Source: Candidatus Zipacnadia bacterium
GTDB taxonomy: Bacteria; Armatimonadota; Zipacnadia; Zipacnadales; Zipacnadaceae
Assembly: GCA_029821455.1 (NCBI GenBank)
Contig: JALGTI010000254.1
Coordinates: forward strand, 1-5,022
Direction: 5' to 3'
DNA: 5,022 nucleotides
A program made the translations under genes and the position numbers. The notes beneath the pieces were generated by a model that had not been told where the DNA came from, ran no database searches, and saw only the letters and a program-made list of their open reading frames with translations. Below, one piece after another: positions 1 through 5,022 of this stretch; positions within the stretch are counted from its first letter, which is position 1, and every line of letters starts with the position of its first letter.

Positions 1-701
1 CCAGCACATTCGACTCTTTCAAGGTCCCAAAGCTTGACCACCCCCCTTAGGCATGTGGATGCCAGTAGTTTGCTATCAGGACGGAAGCAAAGGCTCACTA
101 TGGACTCCTCGTGTCCGCCGAGGCTCGCGTGGCATGACCCGGTACCGACATCCCAAACTCTTACGAGGCAGTCGTTGATCTTTGTTTCATGCTCGTCGTC
201 CCAGCCAGTTCCCGAACCGGAAACAAGCAGAGTGCCGTCAGGTGAGAATCGCACCGTGGAGACGATGCCAGGGTGCCCTTGGAGACGTCTAACACACAGC
301 TTACTACGTATGTCCCAGATATCCACCTGATAATCATATGGAACCGCGAGTAATTGTCCATTCGGGCTAAAAGCAAGGGAGGGCACTTTCGAGTGGTGGA
401 CCTCTATTGGGAATTCATTGGCGGGGAGACCTGTAGAAACGTCCCACAAAACGATCCGGCCACGGCCAGATGATGTTGCGAGCTTCTTGCCATCGGGACT
501 GAAAGCTGCAACTCTTCCTTTGAAGGTACGGAAAGGCTGCAACTGAGGTTCTTCTGCTTGGTCCGCTCGCGCAGCGGTGGGCGGAGAGCGTGGTATGTTG
601 ATTGCCTGGCCGCACGCCGGGCACTTTCCGGTCTTGCCCGCCTTGTCAGGAGAGACAGCAAGCTTCTTGCCGCACTTCGGGCAGTTGAACCGCATATTCA
701 T
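1..701 (-). CDS. Zinc-ribbon WD40-repeat protein, N-terminal part (3' end outside window)
   Basis: The first 233 codons are present and the frame runs off the left edge. Residues 4-38 form a zinc ribbon (CPKC 7-10, CPAC 27-30) with the AGKTGKCPACG pattern common at the N-terminus of planctomycete-type signalling proteins. After a short linker come WD40 blades: about 57-92 (AAFSPDGKKLA, IVLWDVSTG), 97-133 (LAFSPNGQLLA, VDIWDIRS), 140-189 (VRFSPDGTLLVSGSG, VRVWDVGTG) and 192 to the edge (LCFRPDSKLLAS, VKLWDLER). Blade three has an extra polar loop, WDDEHETKIND. No signal peptide or membrane segment is seen, so it is probably a cytoplasmic scaffold. The chosen ATG at 701 has only a weak AGAGA upstream; the ATG at 695 is an alternative. 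It follows the kinase by 30 bp in the same frame, separated by one TGA, so it probably serves the same phosphorylation system; that role is inference. Confidence 0.9.
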   Translation of the reverse strand, partial: MNMRFNCPKCGKKLAVSPDKAGKTGKCPACGQAINIPRSPPTAARADQAEEPQLQPFRTFKGRVAAFSPDGKKLATSSGRGRIVLWDVSTGLPANEFPIEVHHSKVPSLAFSPNGQLLAVPYDYQVDIWDIRSKLCVRRLQGHPGIVSTVRFSPDGTLLVSGSGTGWDDEHETKINDCLVRVWDVGTGSCHASLGGHEESIVSLCFRPDSKLLASTCLRGVVKLWDLERVECA

Positions 702-731
702 GAGATAGTCTCTGATAACAGGTCTTTGAAC

Positions 732-3700
732 TCACTCTGACTTGTATCCCAATTCTGTAGCGAGCGTACGGGCTTTCTCGTGGTACGGATCAACAGAGGA
801 GAGGCGTTCCATGACTTCGAGCACCTTTTGCAGGGCTTCCGCTGGGCTTCTGCGCTGTAGGTTCAGGGCCATATTATATTCCAAGACGGCCTCTTTCCTC
901 AGTTCCCGAAGCAACCGGCCAGCTTCGCCGCCAGAACCCTGTATTTTCTGCGCTTCCTCGAAGGCTACGCGAGCCAGACGGTACTTCCTTGCCTCCCATG
1001 CCTGCCGGCCATCCTCAATCAGAGTCACGGCCTTTCTCTCCAGCGCCTCCCGGCGAGAGTCCTCCGCTGAGACGCCGGCAGACTCGCTTGGGGCAGCCGA
1101 ATCGCTTCCCCGTGGCATGCCCCCGGTTTCATCGGCTCTGTGGTCCGAATCGGGGACACCCGGGCGCGGAAATGCGGCTGGAGGTGGAAGCGAGGCCGGG
1201 GGCGGCCTGCGGCCGCGCACAGGTGCCTTCGGACGCGGCTGCCGTGATGGCGGCAGCGGGTATGGAGCCTGACCTCCGCCTATGGCGAGCACAACACGGA
1301 AACCGATATTTGGGAACCTGTTCGTCGGGGCGCAGGTGCCACGAGTGGCCGACCTACAGTTGGCCGCATTCTGGTCCCAGGCTCCTCCCCGCGCAATACG
1401 TGAGGAGCCACTTCCCGGCCCTTTTGGGTCCTCCACCGCGCTATTTGCGTAGTAGTCCGCACCGTACCAGTCCTCGCACCATTCCCAGACATTGCCATGC
1501 ATGTCGTATAGCCCCCAGGCGTTGGGTTTCTTCTGGCCAACGGGATGCGTGGTGTTACCTTGGTACGGACCGCCAAGAGGGTTGCGGAGGTAGATGCCAG
1601 CCCGCTGGCTATTGCCTTCATACCATGCGTAGTCTCCAAGTGAATGGGGGCTGTCGCCGAAGCTGTATGTCGTCCTAGAGCCTGCGCGGCACGCATACTC
1701 CCACTCTGCCTCCGTCGGCAAACGCGCATCCATGCCCGTACGTTCACTCAGGCGTCGGCAGAACTCTACTGCGTCATTCCACGACACCCTCTCGACTGGC
1801 AGGCGAGAATCGCCATTGAAATGAGACGGGTTGGTGCCCATGATGGCCCGATACTGCTCCTGCGTCACCTCCGTAACGCTCATGTAAAATGGCTTCGTGA
1901 TACGCACCCGGTGTCGACTCTCGTCATTGCCCCTGCCCGACTCCGATGAGGGGCTACCCATCATGAACTCGCCTGCGGGGACAGGCACGAGTTCCATTTT
2001 GACACCACCGCCCAATTGCAACTCTTTGGTGAGACGGGATCCCAGTGACTCTGTTGCCCGTTGGCGGCGTTGCGTTTCTGCACCATCGACTGACCCATCA
2101 TCGTAACCCGGAAATGCCCGCGATTGCCCTCTATTTTGCGAACCCTGAAGGGCCGTGGCTTCTGGTGTTTGCGCAGAGGGTGCTAGCGCAGAGGAAGGTG
2201 TTTGCCCCTCACCGCCTTTCATAAGGTAGAAGAGACCTGCGAGAAGTGCGATCACAACTGCTCCACCAATCAGCGCAGGCGCCACACTCCTGCGGCCGGT
2301 GTAGTGCAAAATGAACCGCCCGCGTTCGACCATTTGGCCAACGCCGTAACCAGAAAGCGCAAACAGGGGAATAAAAAGGACGTTGGCAAGCAGCCCGTTG
2401 CCAGTGCCCCAGGCGATCCCGGCAGGAATGACGCCCATTATAGCAAGCCCCACGACCCCGGCAAAATCATCTTCCGAGAGGCCCTTCCCGGCAGCCATGC
2501 CGGCCAGCACCCCCACAGCCGCTCCGCACGCCGCTCCCACCCACAGGGGCAGAAGCAGAGCGACGAGGAAGCCCAAGACGAGGCCGGCCAAGACGCCGCC
2601 TATCGGGCCAACAACGAGCCCTATGATCGGCCAAATGATGGCTCCGAAAATACGGAGAGGCACGCTGCCGCCAGGGGATAGTTCCGTCTTGATGCTCCAT
2701 ATAGCGAACACAAAAGCCGCAATCACGCCGCAGACAACGCCTATGCTCGCACCGGCTGACGCAAATGGACCCAAATGCTGACCGGGCGAGTAGGGCACGT
2801 AACTCCAAAACGTGGAAACCTTCCACATCAACAATAATCCACCGGCAGCCGCAAGCAGTGTGGCGACCCAGGTGACCATTGAGCGGGCAGATGCAGCCGG
2901 TCCTGTAGATATCTGAATTCCCGGCGCTGGCGGCGCCGGGGCGACAGCAGGCAAGGCGACCCTCTGTGTTCCCCGCCCCGCTCGACCGGACGATATGCCA
3001 AACGGTTGCTGAACGGGCACCAGTTTTTGCTTTTGCCGCTTTCGTTTTCTCTCGAGTTGGCACCAGTGACATTGCCTCCGATGCCCAGAGTACCAATGAG
3101 CAGGATTCTTCTTGCATCGGGTGAGACCGGCCTCCGCTTCCTGCACCGCATCAATCCACTCCTTCGCCGTCGGACGCTTCGATGGGGTCTTGTGCCCGTC
3201 AACAAAGCAGCGAATAAACAGCTTCTGGAGCTGTGGGTGAAGCGTCTCAAACTCTGGCGCAGCTAGCGGGGCTCGCACCTTGCTGCTCGGTACGTAGGGA
3301 AAGATCCCGTCTCTGATACCTCGAACGTGAATTGCCTGAATAGATAGCGACGACTTGTGAGACGCACTGAAGGGGTGATTGCCCTCCATTAACAAAAGGA
3401 ATATCATTACGGCCAGCCCGAAGCCGTCGTGATGCGGTTTGCGGTCCACCGAAGGAAGAGCCATCCCCTGCAGCTCCGGGGGCGTGAATTCCGGGACGCC
3501 GACCGGGCAACGGTAGATCCGCCCACTTTGTGGGTCCTGAACCTGGAAGGAGTCTGTATCCAGCAGGGTCACCAGCGCGTTGTCCGTCACGATGATGTTG
3601 CTATGGTTGACGTCGCCCATCACGTAGCCGCGTGCATGAATCGCGTTCAGCGCCGTCGCGAGGTTCTTCGCCACACGATGCAAATGTCCCCAATTAAAGT

Positions 3701-4055
3701 GGCGAAACTCCCTTCTTCGGGCCCTGGGGTTATATACTTGAATAATCTTCCGGCCAGCACCACTTCGCGGCATCAGGAATCCGGCGAACTCACCTTGTTC
3801 ACGAACGATATCTACTGGCCATGTAATTGAAATATGCGGTGGAGAAAGACGCCTTGTATCATCTTCTGGAGGGTTCGCAATCATAACCCTCAGCTTCGCC
3901 AGTCGTTCGGCGTTGCGATGCGATGGATGGTAAATCTTCGCCACCAGACCTGCCTTGCCCGCCACTTCACATACGACACCTTCACCGCCCGATCCAATCT
4001 GGCTACCCAAGACGACCTGCTTGCCATGAAACGTGGTGTATTTGGGAAAAGGCAT
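732..4055 (-). CDS. YegI-like Hanks-type protein kinase fused to polytopic glycine-zipper membrane region, SUMF1 domain and TPR-like tail
   Basis: A 1107-residue multidomain Ser/Thr kinase. Residues 1-310 are the kinase: glycine loop GSGGEGVV (21-28), ATP-binding K40 in VAKIYHP, catalytic loop MGDVNHSN with D148 and N153, DFG replaced by DTD (166-168), then GVPEFTPPEL (186-195). A Cys knuckle follows (C314, C329, C332, with H320), as in YegI relatives. After a basic, Pro/Ala-rich linker come hydrophobic segments at about 392-411, 434-453, 467-523 (long enough for two), 530-549, 553-572 and 591-612; 479-523 has Gly every fourth residue. SUMF1 spans about 684-925 (RLPTEAEWEYACR 778-790, YDMHGNVWEWCEDW 850-863, IGFRVVLA 917-924) but has Q895 where active FGE has its first catalytic Cys. 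A Pro-rich stretch (930-970) leads to a helical TPR-like tail (1001-1107). The start is set by GAGGAG four bases upstream; the earlier ATG at 4184 would lie inside the phosphatase. It sits 8 bp after the phosphatase and 30 bp before WD40, so kinase and phosphatase probably act as an opposing pair. The substrate is unknown. Confidence 0.92.
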   Translation of the reverse strand: MPFPKYTTFHGKQVVLGSQIGSGGEGVVCEVAGKAGLVAKIYHPSHRNAERLAKLRVMIANPPEDDTRRLSPPHISITWPVDIVREQGEFAGFLMPRSGAGRKIIQVYNPRARRREFRHFNWGHLHRVAKNLATALNAIHARGYVMGDVNHSNIIVTDNALVTLLDTDSFQVQDPQSGRIYRCPVGVPEFTPPELQGMALPSVDRKPHHDGFGLAVMIFLLLMEGNHPFSASHKSSLSIQAIHVRGIRDGIFPYVPSSKVRAPLAAPEFETLHPQLQKLFIRCFVDGHKTPSKRPTAKEWIDAVQEAEAGLTRCKKNPAHWYSGHRRQCHWCQLERKRKRQKQKLVPVQQPFGISSGRAGRGTQRVALPAVAPAPPAPGIQISTGPAASARSMVTWVATLLAAAGGLLLMWKVSTFWSYVPYSPGQHLGPFASAGASIGVVCGVIAAFVFAIWSIKTELSPGGSVPLRIFGAIIWPIIGLVVGPIGGVLAGLVLGFLVALLLPLWVGAACGAAVGVLAGMAAGKGLSEDDFAGVVGLAIMGVIPAGIAWGTGNGLLANVLFIPLFALSGYGVGQMVERGRFILHYTGRRSVAPALIGGAVVIALLAGLFYLMKGGEGQTPSSALAPSAQTPEATALQGSQNRGQSRAFPGYDDGSVDGAETQRRQRATESLGSRLTKELQLGGGVKMELVPVPAGEFMMGSPSSESGRGNDESRHRVRITKPFYMSVTEVTQEQYRAIMGTNPSHFNGDSRLPVERVSWNDAVEFCRRLSERTGMDARLPTEAEWEYACRAGSRTTYSFGDSPHSLGDYAWYEGNSQRAGIYLRNPLGGPYQGNTTHPVGQKKPNAWGLYDMHGNVWEWCEDWYGADYYANSAVEDPKGPGSGSSRIARGGAWDQNAANCRSATRGTCAPTNRFPNIGFRVVLAIGGGQAPYPLPPSRQPRPKAPVRGRRPPPASLPPPAAFPRPGVPDSDHRADETGGMPRGSDSAAPSESAGVSAEDSRREALERKAVTLIEDGRQAWEARKYRLARVAFEEAQKIQGSGGEAGRLLRELRKEAVLEYNMALNLQRRSPAEALQKVLEVMERLSSVDPYHEKARTLATELGYKSE

Positions 4056-4059
4056 GCCG

Positions 4060-4065
4060 CTCCTC
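4060..4065 (-). promoter_or_regulatory. Ribosome-binding site of the kinase gene (GAGGAG)
   Basis: GAGGAG lies four bases before the ATG at 4055 and overlaps the TGA stop (4064-4066) of the phosphatase. It decides the start of the kinase at 4055 rather than the upstream in-frame ATG at 4184, and suggests that terminating phosphatase ribosomes feed kinase translation. Confidence 0.82.
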
Positions 4066-4838
4066 AGGACGAAAGGTCTCCGCGTTGGCCCAGAGGGTCT
4101 TGCTCGCCGGGCAAAGCCTTTTCGCCGTACTGCGAGAGTCTGCCCGCAACCAGAAGCGTTTTGTCGTCTTCCGTTTTGCTGCAAACACGGTCGCTATTAA
4201 GAAAACTGGCCAGCTGTCGTTCTCCTTTCGCAGTATCCATTGGCTTGACGATGGCCTCGAAAAACGGCACAAAAAACGGGGGATATGGCTGACCACTTGC
4301 TCGGTTAATACACAGGTTTTCGAGTCCGTCAGTCAGCATCGCTACTGCGGAGACCGAACCTTGGCGCATTGAAAGGCGCAGGCGATCCAATGCATCATCG
4401 GCGGTAAGGGGCGTTACCTCGTTCACATATTTCGAAAAGGGCAACAGCCGCCCCATCGCCAACATGGCCCACGGCCAGCCATCGGGCAGCGGCCGCCACC
4501 AGGATGAGTGTCGTCCCATACTCACGCAGTGGTAAGCCACTCGTCCGGGCAAGGTCTTCAAGGGCGCGCCGTGCCTCCGCAAAGCTACGACGCAACCGCT
4601 CTGCACACTCCTGACTATCCCCCGGTGCCGCCACCTCCACGCTTTCATGTAATGTTCTCAGCGCGGTCTCAACAGCCAGTTTTGCCCCCTCGTCAGACCT
4701 CTCCGCAGCCCCCAGACCGTCGGCAACAGCGAACATGGCCAGTTCACTCCCGAAACCGAATCCATAGGCGTCCTGACATGGAATACCGCAGCGGGTATGT
4801 GAGCTACCTCGAGATGATGCGCCAATTACTTGCCACAT
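4064..4838 (-). pseudogene. PP2C-type Ser/Thr protein phosphatase (YegK-like), frameshifted
   Basis: A Mn/Mg-dependent PPM-family phosphatase that would dephosphorylate the kinase encoded next to it or its substrates. The first frame (147 codons, stop at 4395-4397) begins MWQVIGAS and shows GIPCQDAY (residues 18-25), the metal-binding AVADGLG (37-43), GTTLILVA (108-115) and HVGDGA (125-130). The second frame, open to TGA 4064-4066, carries the rest: YVNEVTPLTADDALDRL, the third-metal motif AMLTDGLENL and the closing DDKTLLVA. A +1 shift (skipping one base) at about 4430, after E136, joins the halves. By my memory of the family about 10-15 residues normally lie between GDG and NEVTPL, whereas here there are about 9 residues in total, so a small deletion fits better than a single-base error. 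The start at 4838 matches the usual 'MW.VIGAS' opening. Family call is firm; whether the gene is dead or the base call is wrong is open. Confidence 0.85.
4421..4440 (-). other. Frame break inside the PP2C gene
   Basis: Read on the minus strand, the first frame gives ..VALFE-ICER.. and runs to a TGA 33-36 bases later, while the next frame gives ..KYVNEVTPL.., the conserved family continuation. Skipping the single base at 4430 converts GAA-ATA-TGT into GAA-TAT-GTG and restores the phosphatase reading as FE-YVNEV. The shift is +1, so a classical -1 slippery heptamer does not explain it. Confidence 0.8.
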
Positions 4839-4840
4839 TA
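4838..4840 (-). promoter_or_regulatory. TAATG stop/start overlap (VWA to PP2C coupling)
   Basis: The TAA stop of the VWA gene and the ATG of the phosphatase overlap by one base. The only ribosome-binding-like stretch upstream is a weak AAGG about 10 bases before the ATG, so translation of the phosphatase probably depends on ribosomes finishing the VWA gene. Coupling is inferred from the overlap. Confidence 0.7.
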
Positions 4841-5022
4841 TGCCGGCGCCTTAGCCCAGCCTTCCGGCCCAACAGGCGATTGAAGCGGCACGTCCTCGCC
4901 TGGCCGAGATCGCGAAACCGTGCTCAGACTGTTGCTCAACCACACAAACATTTCATTGAATTTGAGAGCCTCCAACTGCACGGGTTCTCGGACGGAGATC
5001 TGCCGCAAAACTTCCATGTTCG
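4838..5022 (-). CDS. TerY/YegL-like VWA-domain protein, C-terminal fragment (5' part outside window)
   Basis: Only the last 60 codons are present; the reading frame enters from the right edge (first full codon at 5020) and ends at TAA 4838-4840. The visible tail has FNEMFVWLSNSL followed by STVSRSRPGEDVPL, then a Pro/Gly-rich end finishing GWAKAPA. A 'F..MF.WLS.SL..VSRS.PG' ending is what I recall as the C-terminus of VWA proteins of the TerY/YegL group; the MIDAS metal-binding motif would lie upstream and cannot be checked. In the known triad the VWA protein is thought to scaffold partners of the kinase and phosphatase in the cytoplasm. Its stop codon shares one base with the start of the PP2C gene (TAATG), so the two are probably translationally coupled. 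The identification rests partly on this gene order; the fragment alone is too short to be certain. Confidence 0.72.
   Translation of the reverse strand, partial: NMEVLRQISVREPVQLEALKFNEMFVWLSNSLSTVSRSRPGEDVPLQSPVGPEGWAKAPA

Noticed and set aside
481..671. Repeated 11-mer agcttcttgcc at 481-491 and 661-671
   Set aside because: Both copies encode GKKLA in the ribbon and in a WD40 blade; shared codon use over a short common peptide explains them.
702..731. Possible terminator between the kinase and WD40 genes
   Set aside because: Thirty bases with no stable inverted repeat or T-run; the genes look co-transcribed.
34..740. Plus- and minus-strand open frames across the left end (for example 34..330, 404..661, 558..740)
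   Set aside because: The continuous minus-strand frame from 701 to the edge has clear zinc-ribbon and WD40 motifs and explains this stretch; the others are its shadows.
989..1678. 229-codon plus-strand open frame
   Set aside because: It lies opposite the SUMF1 part of the kinase, encodes low-complexity Arg/Pro/His-rich sequence and has no recognisable domain.
2467..3117. 216-codon minus-strand open frame overlapping the kinase
   Set aside because: It is an alternative frame of the membrane region and linker; the product is Arg/Ser/Gly-rich with no domain.
4056..4184. Upstream ATG at 4184 extending the kinase by 43 residues
   Set aside because: The extra residues are Arg-rich and unlike a kinase N-terminus, lie inside the phosphatase coding region, and the ATG at 4055 has a clear GAGGAG.
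4421..4440. Programmed ribosomal frameshift in the phosphatase
   Set aside because: The change needed is +1, there is no usual slippery heptamer or release-factor-like stop context, and the spacing suggests missing codons.

Overview
The window reads as one minus-strand operon, entered and left in mid-gene, from a moderately GC-rich bacterium. The best guess is Planctomycetota or a close PVC relative. That guess rests on an N-terminal two-CxxC zinc ribbon of the 'CPKCGKKL...AGKTGKCPACG' type in front of a WD40 protein, and on a large kinase fused to a SUMF1 (formylglycine-generating-enzyme-like) domain. Both are frequent in that group. This is family-level inference, not a taxonomic assignment.

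In transcription order (right to left) there are four genes. (1) 4838..5022 is the last 60 codons of a TerY/YegL-like von Willebrand factor A protein. (2) 4064..4838 is a PP2C-type Ser/Thr phosphatase whose four motifs are all recognisable but lie in two frames, with a +1 frame break near 4430. (3) 732..4055 is a 1107-residue membrane protein: YegI-like Hanks-type kinase, zinc knuckle, a 220-residue block of membrane segments with a regular glycine zipper, a SUMF1 domain, a Pro-rich linker and a TPR-like helical tail. (4) 1..701 is the start of a zinc-ribbon WD40 protein that runs off the left edge. The junctions are tight: TAATG overlap, 8 bp with the ribosome-binding site overlapping the previous stop, then 30 bp. 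No promoter, terminator, RNA gene, CRISPR array or mobile element was seen.

The VWA-PP2C-kinase order is that of the TerY-P triad (E. coli yegL-yegK-yegI), a phosphorylation switch linked to Ter-type stress-response systems. What stands out is the outfitting of the kinase: instead of a compact soluble kinase, the sensor/output half is a glycine-zipper membrane block joined to a SUMF1 domain, followed by a WD40 partner in the same frame one stop codon later. A plausible working model is a membrane-anchored phospho-signalling or conflict module in which VWA and WD40 are scaffolds, the kinase and phosphatase set phosphorylation state, and the SUMF1/membrane part senses or executes. The function is inferred. 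The phosphatase may be inactive in this copy, or the frame break may be a sequence error.
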